64,000 nt of DNA from Manduca sexta. Taxonomy: Eukaryota; Arthropoda; Insecta; Lepidoptera; Sphingidae. Numbering within the stretch: the first letter of the stretch is position 1; the number at the start of each line of letters is the position of its first letter. The stretch lies in NCBI RefSeq assembly GCF_014839805.1, contig NC_051142.1, positions 4,216,001-4,280,000 of the forward strand, given 5' to 3'. Of this stretch, positions 12,120-23,438 are shown piece after piece. A program made the translations under genes and the position numbers. The notes beneath the pieces were generated by a model. It saw only the letters and a list, made by a program, of their open reading frames with translations, was not told where the DNA came from and did not search any database.

Positions 12120-12299
12120 CTAGCTTTTATTCGCAGCCTCGTTACGCGTGGGATACAGTTGTGAAAAAGCCTATGTTGTCTCTTCTTGTTCAAACTTCCG
12201 CCATACCGAATTCCATCTAAATTAGTTAAGTAGTTTATCAGTAAAATTGTAACAAACACACAAACCTTAGTTACGTTCGCATTTATAATATAAGTAAAT
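12120..12299 (-). mobile_element. Non-autonomous Helitron relic
   Basis: On the minus strand it ends at 12120 with CTAG preceded by a GC-rich degenerate hairpin, and continues inward with diverged versions of the 'pyrimidine-rich, TTTCGCATTTATAATAT' motifs typical of these elements. The 5' TC end near 12299 is only approximate. It has no coding capacity. Confidence 0.5.
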
Positions 12300-12447
12300 A
12301 TATACTATAGAACATGTTTGATTTGCTTACTGAATATGACATCGTATAAATTAAATTCAAAATTAACATAAATTTGCACAAACCACAGACAAAGTACGTG
12401 ACGTAACTAGGCGAAATGTCAAAACGATTAACGTGAGAGGGCGAAGG

Positions 12448-12765
12448 CTAAAAATAGATCACTGTAGAGAAATACCCTCGTTTCCAATCCCATCTGTAAA
12501 TGTTGCTCGTTGATGAATTACGCTTACAAAAGTTAGGTAAAGGTCTAAATTCTGACATAGACTGAATACTTTTGTGGGGTACATTGCCTACGTAATGAAT
12601 TTTTTGAATAATTATGTCATTAAGAGATGCAAATCTCGTATTAGTGATTCGAGATACTTGTAGCTCTGATCGAAATACATTATGGAACCCACGGGATATT
12701 TGTTCGAGGTTTCCACTCGAAACAACTACAAATAAAAATAGCAATGTACTGGACAAAAGATGCAT
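12448..12765 (-). CDS. Unidentified open frame with signal-peptide-like start
   Basis: A 105-codon frame opens with ATG at 12765. Residues 1-19 resemble a secretory signal: a short polar start, then a run of Leu, Phe and Val (about residues 3-15), then Ser-Ser-Gly. The rest is polar with a single Cys near residue 79 and no motif I recognise. The region upstream of the ATG contains a Helitron-like phrase ('ggatttggataaaatttggc'), so transposon debris may overlap the would-be promoter. AT-rich DNA often yields Leu/Phe/Val runs by chance. No splice sites, poly-A signal or homology can be claimed. Confidence 0.15.
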   Translation of the reverse strand: MHLLSSTLLFLFVVVSSGNLEQISRGFHNVFRSELQVSRITNTRFASLNDIIIQKIHYVGNVPHKSIQSMSEFRPLPNFCKRNSSTSNIYRWDWKRGYFSTVIYF

Positions 12766-12924
12766 GCAGAAGATGCGATATCTTTATGCCAAATTTTATC
12801 CAAATCCTTTTAAAATTGATTGCGTTTACTCGTATTCTAACAATCATATTTCTAAACTTGAAGTAGTGGTAAGTGAAGTATTATATTAAATGAGTTGTAT
12901 CTTTTTTAGCTCAAATAACTTTTT

Positions 12925-12957
12925 CACGCCGACGAAGCCGTGCGCAAAATTAACTAA
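12925..12957 (+). mobile_element. Helitron-like 3' terminus
   Basis: The CACGCCGACGAAGCCGTGCG hairpin-like stretch followed by CAAAATTAACTAA and then T resembles the 3' end (hairpin, then CTRR) of Helitrons. The 5' end is not identifiable. Confidence 0.35.
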
Positions 12958-12981
12958 TGTACAAATAGTAATATTGTTACA

Positions 12982-13663
12982 ACTTTGTGAAATGGCAAAT
13001 TATGCTGATTAAATAAATATGTCATATTTCACATCAATTTCAATATATTCAGTTACTTATTAAATTAATTAATAACCCGCGAATAACACAAATTTAATTA
13101 TGATGTTACAAAATTTACTTCTACCAAACTTTTTAGAGTAGAAAATATTTATCCCTAATTCCTAACTGTGGCGCTTTATTGGAATTGCAGTAGGGTGACA
13201 TGGTAAAAAATACTTTGGGAACCCCCGGTCTAATATATTATCTGGCGGATTTTAATTACTTGAAAATTGTTACAGGCCCTAAGTATTGTATTGCCCAATA
13301 TTGAGTGATTGTGATTGTATTGAGCACTACTAACTTTTACACGTTTACAAACATTGAATGCAATAGACATGTACTTACATTTTAAGATTATTTCAAACAT
13401 CGCATAAATTCCCAACATGTTGGTATTTGTAGTTGGGAAGCAATATTCTGATGGATCAATACTGTTCAAATCTATGTTCTACTACAATATGTTGACCGTA
13501 CTTGTAAAACAAAATATTTACACATGCATTTTGGACGCATCTCTACTGTTCCATGCCTAAAACTCTGCCAACGTTGAACGATGGATTGAAATGGATCTGC
13601 AAAAAACTACGAAGAAACAGTCAGATTTTAGTTGATTTCATATCTGTATTTGTAATCAATAGG
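12982..13663. other. No recognised features
   Basis: AT-rich; the short frames on both strands are unsupported. Confidence 0.5.
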
Positions 13664-13800
13664 TTCGCCCATCACATGATGGGACGGAATACATACGGCG
13701 TAAATTCGGTGCACAAACCTCTGCCTACCCCTTTGGGGATAAAAGTTGAAAATGTCTGTGTGTTCGTCGTGTTGTTCACGACCGTCCGCATGAAAAAATC
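13664..13800 (+). repeat. D-family SINE, 3' part
   Basis: It contains the D tail signature 'cccatcacatgatgggacgg', 'cacaaacctctgcctaccc' and 'ctttggggataaaag', as at 31261 and 57269. The head is missing. Confidence 0.5.
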
Positions 13801-14088
13801 CTATGCTTTCCCTAATCCCTTTTTTTTCTTTTAAGAACGGCTGCGCATCTATGGTTCTATTAGTATTATTGGTCATTAACTAGGGCGTTTGCCGGTCTAG
13901 ATAATAAATAAAATCACACCCCTAACCTCACCTAACATTTCCTGGTTAAAAATATATTCTAGTAACAATAAAAATAACAAGCAAAACCATTCTTCAAGAC
14001 ATAAATAAAACAGCACGCAGAGAGAGCATTAAAAATAAAATGCAGCGCGCCTTTAATTCTATCTTATGGATTTTCACGTAGGCAGGTC

Positions 14089-14140
14089 GACGGTAAAAAG
14101 CTCACCGAAGCTCACTAACAAGCTGTGAGCTTTTACCGTC
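14089..14140. repeat. Inverted repeat (stem-loop)
   Basis: The arms GACGGTAAAAAGCTCAC (14089-14105) and GTGAGCTTTTACCGTC (14125-14140) pair with one bulged base across a 19-base loop. Confidence 0.7.
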
Positions 14141-15040
14141 ATGCCACGACACGTATATCATAGATAACTTATCAGTGAATTACAACTTCAGTGTTGATAG
14201 TGTTTAACAGCTTTACCGAAGTATTGCGTCAGCGTAAAATAATTTCGGCCAGTGCTTTAGATAACAAGTCAATTAGCGTTTATCTTTTATCGGATGGTTG
14301 TAATACCTGGGATTTTAAGAGATTGTCAAAAGCGTGGAGCTGGTCAGTGATTTTTTTGTGTTTTAGTCATGATCAATTTTTTCTCTCTTTCTTTCTATCA
14401 GTCAGATATTACAGTAAGAGAAAATTTACGTCAAACAGGCGGCTTGATGTAAAAAATAACCAAGACCTTTCTCCATTGTTGAGTCTTCACATTAAATTGA
14501 AATAAGTGTAAATGGGACAAAATGTTTCTACTCGCATCATGCAAATACTATTACATGGAATTTAATGTAGTTTTCACCAATGTATAAGGTTTACTTAAAA
14601 TATAGGCTCCATTTATCCCGGGAAAATATAAAGAACTTTTATACCTGAAATAACTTTTTTAACGGCGGTGGAAATGCCAGAAATAATCGAATATTTTATT
14701 AAAAAAATAAACGCACTGCGGTTGAAAGCATAGAACCATTTATTGGCTGGACAGATAAGTCATCCAAACTATTTTTAATGGTAAGGTTTTGTTGATACCC
14801 TTTGGTTGCTGAACCCTAAAACAACTACACTAATCACAGAGAAAGAATATAAAACTAGGAAAGTTCATCAAACTTTTTATGGGTTGGTATGAGGCTAACG
14901 TTAAGCGTAATTTAGTACTATCAGCTGGCTGCGGTCGTTATATCCTCATTTACTATCTCACCACCACGGTTATGAAGAAACGAAGATATTTTAATAACAA
15001 CTGTCGTTAAAATATTTTACTTTTGTATTGATAAATATTA
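14141..15040. other. Largely unrecognised, with a decayed Helitron-like patch
   Basis: At about 14604-14675 'tttatcccgggaaaatataa' followed by a GGCGGTGG segment recalls the 3' half of the Helitrons at 19079 and 33925, but no CTRR end remains. The 104-codon frame at 14191-14505 has no recognisable features. Confidence 0.4.
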
Positions 15041-15353
15041 AAGTGGCGACAGCCTACTTGGGTGTGGAACGGACTGCTGAGACGAATGTCCGCAGGTTCA
15101 AATCCCAAGAGCACACAACCTGTGATTTTTCTGAAAAAAAATGTATGTGCATTCTTTGTGAATTATTGCTTGCTTTAACGGTGAAGGAAAACGTCGTGAG
15201 GAAACCTGCATACCTGAGAAATTCACTATATGAATTTTGAGGGTATGTGAAGTCTACCAATCCGCACATGGCCAGCGTGATGGACTAAGACCCTCTCAGT
15301 AGTAAAGGAAGCCCGTGCCCAGCTATAGGATAGTAAATAGTACGGGGCTGATA
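15041..15353 (+). repeat. A-family tRNA-derived SINE, near full length
   Basis: The head is a version of GCGGCGATAGCCTAGTTGGG (here gtggcgacagcctacttggg), with the B box GGTTCAAATCCC near 15096. The full body follows to 'gtacggggctgatat'. It differs from the 25.5 and 48.0 kb copies by many substitutions, so it is an older insertion. An F repeat begins within 10 bases of its end. The plus and minus frames over 15028-15269 are shadows of this SINE. Confidence 0.85.
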
Positions 15354-15361
15354 TACATTTA

Positions 15362-15500
15362 TGTGTATATTATAACTTTGACGATTCGGACGACCAACAT
15401 CTCGGTTCCTCTGTGACTATGGCTGCAAAGTCTTCGAAACGTTGGGAGAAAATTATAATACAAAAGACTGTGATAGAATTCGGAAAAATAGTTTTATTTC
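15362..15500 (+). repeat. F-family repeat
   Basis: Order of shared motifs: 'ataactttgacgattcggac', 'ggctgcaaagtcttcgaaac', 'gagaaaattataatacaaaa', then 'ggaaaaatagttttatttca'. The same order occurs at 16631, 42408 and (minus strand) 18321. No coding frame or terminal repeats were seen. Class unknown, possibly the end of a longer LINE or DNA element. Confidence 0.6.
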
Positions 15501-16494
15501 ACTGTCTGACTATCGTGTAAATTATAAGAAATCATTGTAAAGAATTATTGGGCTGCGAATGCGCACTGGAATACTTTCCAGTCAGCGTAACATAACGGAA
15601 GAATCATAAGTAAATTCTCATTATATTTTGAATATAGGCGAACAGTCGAATTAAATCGCATATATTGGTGATATTTCCACTAAAATGAGTCGAGCACATA
15701 TTTACGAACAGAGGGTAGTTTTAATTTCCCAACAAAGCCGCATTAAGTTAAAATGTTATTTTATTACAAAATAATTTTAATTTCTGGTGCACACGACGAA
15801 CGCTCGCGGTCATCCGTATTACAACTACATTCGCAGCGCTAAGTGTGTGAAAGTACAAAAACCGCATAACATTTTATGATAATTAATATTATGCTTTATG
15901 AATATGGCACAAATGGATCGGTTGCCATGCCAGTCAAGCGAAGCATGAAATGGTTAGTTATATTACGAAAACAAATAGAAATTATTATTATTGATTATTT
16001 TATATACTAATTATTAATTAAAAGTACATAAATATTGTTTGATAAAACTTTTAATTACAATTAATATTTAGTTACTGATTAAAATATGAAATAATATTTT
16101 ACAGGTGTAATAGCTTACATATTTCTACGGATATAGGTATCTAGAACATAATAAATAATAAAAAAATATCATATGTGAACCTGATTAAAATAGATTAATG
16201 TTTCCTGCCTACTCTTAGACGATATAGGCGTAATTTATATACGAATATTCCACCCGAAATGTATGAAAATTAGACATTGTACAACGTTTCTATGAAAACA
16301 TAATTCAATGCCGTTTCAATATAAGAAATATATAAATAATATATTTTATGGTTCCTATAAACCATAAAATGTTTACTGTGGCTCTTAATCCAATGCATAG
16401 AATTCCTAGAAAACTTAATATAAATTATTTCATACAACTGCCAATATTTTAGCCTTTTTACATGTAAAGGAAGAAAATTAATATTTAGGAAGTA
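15501..16494. other. AT-rich DNA, minor palindrome only
   Basis: An 11-base perfect inverted repeat (ATTTTATGGTT, 16343-16353 and 16360-16370, 6-base loop) is the only structure noted. Confidence 0.5.
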
Positions 16495-16600
16495 GTGGCA
16501 GTTATAGAGAGGCGAACCGGGCGAAAACCCGTAACCTCACCCTTACAGGGGCCTCGTGCGGTGCCTTAGAGGACCTTTTTCGACTTCGAGGCGGTCAACA
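16495..16600 (+). repeat. Family J fragment
   Basis: GC-richer patch. Bases 16543-16567 are identical to the reverse complement of 56463-56487, 40 kb away. The surrounding sequence matches only weakly, so the boundaries are approximate. Confidence 0.4.
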
Positions 16601-16630
16601 GTTAAATTAAAAAACAAAATTATATCATTA

Positions 16631-16779
16631 TAAAATGTAGATATTGTAACTTTGACTTTTTCGGACGACTAACACCTTAGTTTACCTCGGGAATACGAAG
16701 GCTGCAAAGTCTTCGAAACGTCGAGAGAAAATTATTATACAAAAACCGCGATAACATCCTAAAAAAATTGTTTAATTTT
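16631..16779 (+). repeat. F-family repeat
   Basis: This is one of the clearest F copies: 'tgtaactttgactttttcgg', 'gctgcaaagtcttcgaaacg', 'aaaaaccgcgataacatcc', then a T-rich end. Confidence 0.6.
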
Positions 16780-17572
16780 AATAACTTTAATACACCTCCT
16801 TCATAATTTCTGGTATAGTTTGACTATTCCAGTCTAACTACTCGCATTTGGCGAATGTTTTGCATATATTCTGAAGCGTGTTCGAACAGGTACGTCAATT
16901 AACAGTTCTGTTTGTACCCACTGCGCTTGGAAAAAGTTCGTTCAAAGAACAGAAGTTAGCAAAAGCAGGTTGTTTAGAAGTAAAAGATACCCAATTAGTT
17001 TTGGATCAAGACTGCTTAACTACAAAATAGGATTATGAATAAAATGGTAAAGGTTTGTATAGAATAGTTCAATTAATAAATGTAACGTGTAACTTATAAT
17101 CGGTATAAATAACTGAATTTCTATTTGATTAAAATGAATGAATGATGTGATGGACTTGAAATCAACTAATGGAGGATTTTATAAAAAAAATTGTTACACA
17201 ACCCTATAGGACGCGCTAATGGTTAAAAAACCGGCATATTAGCTCGTTTTGGCAAGTTGCATAGCTGGGTAAGCCAATGTATATCAGGCAGATGAGCATA
17301 ATTATAATGGCCATCGACTAAGTTCAATGTCTCTATGGGCGACAAAATATTTAAAGGATAATTCATGATTAGTGTAATAATTTTACTGTTGCAGGCTATA
17401 AAAGCCCAATTCTAATAATTATACTATTTTTTTTTTGTACATTATGATAACACAGAAGAGATTTAATGTAAAATAAAAAATATATCAATTAGTTTACATA
17501 AATACTTTTATAAATTGTCATCAGCCAAAAGAACAGTATGAGAATCAATAATCAACTGCCTCGACTAAATGT
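16780..17572. other. No recognised features
   Basis: AT-rich sequence without supported elements. Confidence 0.5.
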
Positions 17573-17630
17573 GTACAAAATAATATTGTTACACTTGACA
17601 AATGCTCGGTCTAACAATATTATTCTGTAC
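17573..17630. mobile_element. Miniature inverted-repeat hairpin
   Basis: The 19-base arms (17573-17591 and 17612-17630, starting GTACA and ending TGTAC) pair with one mismatch around a 20-base loop. A plus-strand relative of the left arm occurs at 12958-12981 (tgtacaaatagtaatattgt), so this is probably a dispersed family rather than a chance palindrome. Confidence 0.5.
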
Positions 17631-18320
17631 ATATCTACCTCAACAATTCGATCATTCAACAGTAGCGAATTCCAATACATGATAGATGTTGAGTGATGCA
17701 GTATTTCATATCATGCTAGCGGCAGGAGCTTTATGGCAAACCGAGCTATTTCTGGTTATACATCAAGCGATATTGAGACTGACGTATTGCTTCGGTGTGT
17801 CAGTGTGTGTAGTTTATCAAGGAAAACCGCTGTCGTGTTGTTTACATTCTGAGAATAGCAACATCGATAGAAGATCGAATGGCCACGTGAGTCTTGAAAT
17901 ACGCCGAAATATTTCTGTGCAAAGATTTAAAATCTATCGATGGATATAGCAACGCTAAACATTGCAAGAAAGTATGTTTAAATACAAATTCGAAAGTACA
18001 GGACTTTATTAGGCCTATAAAAATGAAAGAATAGAACGTAAGGTCTAAAACAGAAACAAGAAAACGTAATAAAACACTCCAATTCCGGGGTTTTTTCTTT
18101 GAATTTTTAAAGACGTTAACGAGAACAAATCGTCATAACAAATTTACAGGAACCGTAAAATACGGCTGTCCTTAACTAAATGACGTATTATTTTAGCCGA
18201 CATTTATTAATAACAAACATTGTGATTATAGAAATGTAAAACTACATTAAAAGCTTAGCTTTCTGGGAGATAGATTTTTTTTATAATGATTTCTTACGTT
18301 TACGCGAATGTCAGACTTTA
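17631..18320. other. No recognised features
   Basis: The 87-codon plus frame at 17686-17949 has no family features. Confidence 0.5.
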
Positions 18321-18436
18321 AAAAAAACTATTTTAGGTATTTTATCGACTTTGCAGCCTTCATGGTCATGGGGGGGGACTGAGGTATTGGTCGTCCGAAA
18401 AGTCTAAGTTACAATATCAACCTACATTTTACAATT
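18321..18436 (-). repeat. F-family repeat, minus strand
   Basis: The reverse complement carries 'ttgtaacttagacttttcgg', 'gaccaatacctcagt', 'accatgaaggctgcaaagtc' and a decayed 3' end. A run of eight G lies inside at about 18369-18376. Confidence 0.55.
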
Positions 18437-19078
18437 AAATACATAATTTTAAATATTTTTTGCTATTGACGGTCCGATCTACGCAAAATGACCTCACAGT
18501 AATATCTAATTGATCTAGGTAGGAAAATTCCATCATCCATAAAAATCTATGCAACTCTACAACTTAAAAATGTCTTCTTTAATAGAATAATTGCCTCTCA
18601 GTGCGTTATTTCTGTACTCCATTTTGTAATTGAAGGATTACTATTTATTTCCGAGTGCACTTATTTAATTTTGCTTCTCTGATTGGATTCGTTGCGGTTT
18701 CGAAGACAACTTCGTTTGTCGCAAGACCCGGGACGCTTCACTACTCACAGTATATCAGTGGTTACTTAGAATATATTATAGAACTTGCAAATAGTCAAAG
18801 GAAACGTTTACTTAATATTGCGCCGTAGGCTTTTGTATTGCACTTATTTATTATTCATTTATTTCATAGCTTTATTATTATTATTATTTATATACAAAAC
18901 ACTGTGCTTGAGATTAAAATAATAAAGGCTAAAAGGAAGTACAATTGGCGGTCTTATCGCTCGAGGCAAACTCTTACAGACTACCATGTGAACTTATTTA
19001 TGTGAAAAATATTACAAACATTATATTTATCGTATCCCTTCGAATAAAAAATACACGGTTAAAAAGTACCTATTATTA
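18437..19078. other. No recognised features apart from simple repeat
   Basis: An (ATT)n-like tract lies near 18870-18890. Confidence 0.5.
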
Positions 19079-19288
19079 TCCTTGTATATAAAACAAATTT
19101 TCCGCGTCTCGGCCTGTCTATCGAAACGCTATAAACTCTAAAACTACCAGATTTCGATGAAATTTGGTATGGAGATAGTTGAGACCTTAGAAAAGACATA
19201 TGCCACTTTTTATCCCGGGAAATTAAATAATGCGATTTTTATCTTAGAAAAACTTCTTAACAAGGGCAAAGCTGCAAACAAAAGCTAA
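19079..19288 (+). mobile_element. Short non-autonomous Helitron relic
   Basis: It begins A|TC at 19079 and ends CTAA|T at 19288. Internal phrases 'tttcgatgaaatttggtatg', 'gacatatgccactttttatc' and 'cccgggaaatta' match the last 200 bases of the 34 kb Helitron. A short GC-bearing hairpin remnant (ggcaaagctgc) precedes CTAA. A|T flanks and CTRR ends are the hallmarks of Helitron insertion. Confidence 0.6.
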
Positions 19289-22200
19289 TAGTGTCATAAA
19301 TTATAGAGAACTCTTGTTTACCCATCTTATACCCATGTATACTTAGTGTTTTTATAAATCATAAAGCGATTATTAATATATGCAAATATATATATTTCTG
19401 AGTGGTGGAGCCACGTAACTAGTGTTAGAACGTGCTGTCTGAACTGGTGGTCTACCACATTACAATAACAAAACCGGTGTAAACAATCAGGCTTATTAAA
19501 TTTCATACGGGCATTGAGATCCCTAGAATATGTATTTCCAAAATCAAATATCAATCCCCTTCCTTAAAAGTCAACATCACAATGATTTCTAACTATGAAT
19601 TTGTTCATAAGCGTCAATAGACACTAGTGAATTTTCTGATCAACAGGTGAAAATGCTTTTGAGAAACTCTCACAATAAATACATTTGTACAAAAAGCGTA
19701 AACCTTCAAGATTATAATAAGATTGATACTTTATGCATAATATCATTCACATTTGCAAGACATTATTATGTTCTATTTTACAAGCATCCCTAATATAGGA
19801 GTAGTATGTCCTCTGTTTATCCCACACCACACAAGTTTAACTGTAATATACATAAAATAACAATGATTTTATGAATATGAAACTTGTAGCTATTAATATT
19901 TAAGTTGCTTTTACATATCGAGGCTGATGGAAATATTTAATTCCACGCTTTTATGCGCGACATAAAACTGTGAATTTCCTTTACGTCGTCACCAAATGAC
20001 CTATTGTTTCCAAACGTAAGTGCTTCAAAAAGTCGTTAACTATAAATTTTATTCCGAAATCAATATAAAACTTTATGCGCATGAAATGAGCATCCAGCTG
20101 TAAAAATAAGAGACTGGACGATTGATGAAACGCACTTCACTTGATTAAGCCGTCCCTAAAAAAATATAGCCAAAACAAACATTTAACTCGAATATACGAT
20201 TTTAGTAAAAAATATTCGCTCGCATAAAAACGTGCAAAAAATACTATCGCCGTTAAACTATGCAATGCTTATTTATGTAAATATTTTTGGGTAGAACCAA
20301 TTTCAATATTCCGGAGAAGTGCACACGCGAATAACGCCGTCGGTAAAATAAATTCGTTGACAATTTCGCCTTTATCGATTGTATAAAAATGAAAAAAATA
20401 CGTACATGAAAAATCCATTCCAAAATGTCACTGCAAAACTAGGGCACGTTAATGATAAATCGATATGAAAACTTTTTAGTTGTGTTCCATATTTAAATAT
20501 CCCGCCAATAGAACGCGCGCGAACATGGCGGTTAGCGCGCCAACCTCACGTCAACAGGTCGCATCCCACACTGCTGTCTGGGCCGACTTGATCCCGTCCC
20601 GTTCGCGCTGGCGCCAAAAATAATACTCTCAGAAGGACATTGAAGGTTTCCAATGACCCTGTTGCTATTGGAAAATGGCTTTCTCTGATACTCCATTGTT
20701 AGGTGCCATCTCATTGAGCCCCGCATTGATTTGTTATTATTCTGCTGGAGCAATCATTCACTATGAGGGCTTCGTAAAAACCGATGAAAGGCTCTTGTAA
20801 ATTGACTTTATTGTTATAAGCCGATGGGTATAATAAAGGACTACTTACATGGGTCGGCAAAAATAATTAACCTGTGCCTACACAATACCCACATGCGCGT
20901 TCCAAAATACGTAGGTAGATAAGATGGAATTATGTTCTGAGATAAGGTTTTATTTATTTGTTCATACATTAAAAAAAGTATATGTAAGTACACAAATTCA
21001 AAATTATATATTATGCTCAATTGTTCGTTTTTTTGTCCATACGTGGTATGGGTTATTTATGCCTAGATACATTTTATTGGACAGTTGAAAAATCATCCTT
21101 GAATTAAATTTAAAAGTAAGAATATTTTTAATGCCAAAACAAGAAAACAAACTAATTACTAAACTCTTATATTGCGTTGAGAGGAAAACGATAGCGAACT
21201 TTTGGCAGTAAGCAAGCAAGAAACGTGAGTAATTAGATAAGTTGCTTAATGGAACTTGAGAAAAAACAAGTTTGAGCCTAAAATATGGCCGATTTGATAA
21301 ACATTTACCGGTTATTAATTTCGTACGATAAGAAATGTTTGCGTAATATTTATTTTAATGAGTTTTACTTGGGACTACTACTTATTTTGTTCTAATAATA
21401 TTGTATTTAACTACAATATTTCCTAATTATGTTATTTTATACTTTAAACCATACTACACGTTATCCAATATATCGTAAGGTACAATGTAGACTCAAAATA
21501 AAACAGTCTGAGGATATTTTTCGTTCCCTCCAGACCCTATTTGTGTAGCTGAATTTCTACTGGACCCAATTTATATCCAGTTATGTAATGTATATGAAAA
21601 TAATTCATTTTTCACTTGAGGCGATTAAGGCAATTTAAGTAGGTAAGTAAAATACAAAGTTAATGAATAGACTAGATACTAATATTCTGCGTTACTATAA
21701 ACGATACAATTGGTTACAAACTGTTCTGCACATTTCGCATACTTTATCTTAGTATTAGGGATATATGTTGGAGAACTTCAGATTCAATTACTTCCTGAGA
21801 AAGTTGTGCACTTTTATGGGAATTAAAAAAAAATTATACATTAAACTGATGACGAACCAACATTAGAGTTTCTTGCCCGTTTTTCTTTTCTTTTATGCTG
21901 CCTCAACCAGTGGTAGAGTTAATATTCTTGAAATTTAAATAATGAATAACATTTTAAAGGTTCAAATCAATTATTTAAATGCATTTAATTTCAATCGTAA
22001 CAACGATATCCGAAACAATAAATCCAAATTAGTGGCAATTAAGTGTCGTAGCAATGTAAGGTACTCAAAATCAACGCGGATTGTTTACGCAAATTCGACC
22101 ATCTTTCAGTAATACCTCGTTAGATAATGGTAGGTAGTTTTTACTAATTGGTTGAGCAATTAGTAACACCACGAAGCCTTGGACCTAGCGACTCACCCTA

Positions 22201-22869
22201 CATACAGGAACCTAAGAATCGTATAATATACTTAATGTGATTTTTATAGAAGCAAAAGCTTATTTTGATTGCTTTTAGTGGCATCCATTACTACAAGTAT
22301 GATGAGCTATAAAACTTGTTCCTAAGGCAGTGTTCGTTATAGACAGGTTTTGTCCGTATGAGATTAGGTATCCGGTCCGTATAAATTTTAAAACTTTACT
22401 AATCAATCCAAAAATGTTTGTAAGAAATCGCGGAATGCGATAAGACCCTCGATTGTACTTCTGTATTGTTGTTATGTTAGTTTTATTTTATGTTTATACA
22501 TTCTCATTGAAATACAATAAAGTGTTAATAAACAAATATTCTTAGTCACCCAGTTCTAAGCCTATTCAGCCCTCACCTACAACAGTTCTAATCAATTAAG
22601 CCTTTTTTATATTCAGCAAAACAGGAACGCAGTTTGGGTATGACAGCAATCAGATCCAAGCTACGATGTAGAGCCACTTCCACTGCGGAACACGCCTTGA
22701 TTGATTACCACTCCGCACGTTAATATTACTGTGTGGCTAGTAAAATAATTGGATATAAATAGAACTGTGCGTAACCGTCTTTAATCCAGGGCTCCTTACT
22801 CTTAGGCATGGTAAAGTACGTATGTGATAATAATATGGTTCAATGCAATTATTTAAAAAAGCAGATTCC
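19289..22869. other. Long AT-rich stretch, one GC-rich patch
   Basis: Only 20480-20660 differs: a CpG-rich patch with 'cccgccaatagaacgcgcgc' and an ATG frame of 32 codons starting at 20525. No splice site or initiator clearly favours a promoter or exon there. Open frames at 19327-19554, 20532-20753 and 21004-21219 on the minus strand show no features. Confidence 0.45.
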
Positions 22870-22897
22870 ATACGTCTGACTTTATAGTCAGACGTAT
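22870..22897. repeat. Perfect palindrome, 11-base arms
   Basis: ATACGTCTGAC and its reverse complement are separated by TTTATA. It lies 14 bases before a second, longer palindrome. Confidence 0.9.
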
Positions 22898-22910
22898 AGA
22901 GTCTTGTAAT

Positions 22911-22972
22911 ATTGTGTATTGGAATCTTCTGGAATAGGATTATTCCTATTCCAGAAGATTCCAATACACAAT
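22911..22972. repeat. Perfect palindrome, 29-base arms
   Basis: Bases 22911-22939 are exactly repeated in inverted form at 22944-22972 with only TTAT between them. Transcribed, it would form a 62-nt hairpin without mismatches. No terminal features or target duplications were seen. Confidence 0.95.
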
Positions 22973-23211
22973 CAGAAAAACAAGAAACAAAAGTCATAAA
23001 GTAAATATAAACACACAATTCAGTTCAGATGAATAAAACCATTACCTAATTAAAACAGTTGAGACAACCGCAAAGACTTCACTTTGAAAGTAAAATATAA
23101 TAAATTAAAGTGCTATTTTTATTCATAAAAAGTATAGTACTAGGAATTTGTTACCAACTGAATTGTTATGTATAATTTTGGCCAACTAACGAGAATTTGT
23201 ACACCTATAAA

Positions 23212-23357
23212 AATGCCTTCCTTGGTGCAGGTGTATTGAGGTACGCCTGTCGTCTGGGGTTCGATTTTCAGGTCGGTTAAAGTAATATTGAGTTTTTCTA
23301 CTCAGCTTAACCCGTAGTCTCGAATTGTGCCCGGGAAATGACAATAAGCTGGACTCC
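23212..23357 (+). repeat. D-family SINE, 5' part
   Basis: It matches the D element from before the B box (GGTTCGATTTTCAGGTCGG) through 'tgagtttttctactcagc', 'ccgtagtctcgaattgtgcc'. The 3' half is missing. A perfect palindrome starts 22 bases further on. Confidence 0.55.
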
Positions 23358-23378
23358 TTTCTTTTGGAACCTAATAAA

Positions 23379-23438
23379 GGTAGCATAATGTGAGAGTGCT
23401 TAACACAGAGGTGTTAAGCACTCTCACATTATGCTACC
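23379..23438. repeat. Perfect palindrome, 28-base arms
   Basis: Left arm 23379-23406 and right arm 23411-23438 are exact reverse complements separated by AGAG. Confidence 0.95.

Noticed and set aside
20480..20660. CpG-rich patch as a promoter
   Set aside because: No clear initiator or splice donor on either strand; kept only as a composition note.
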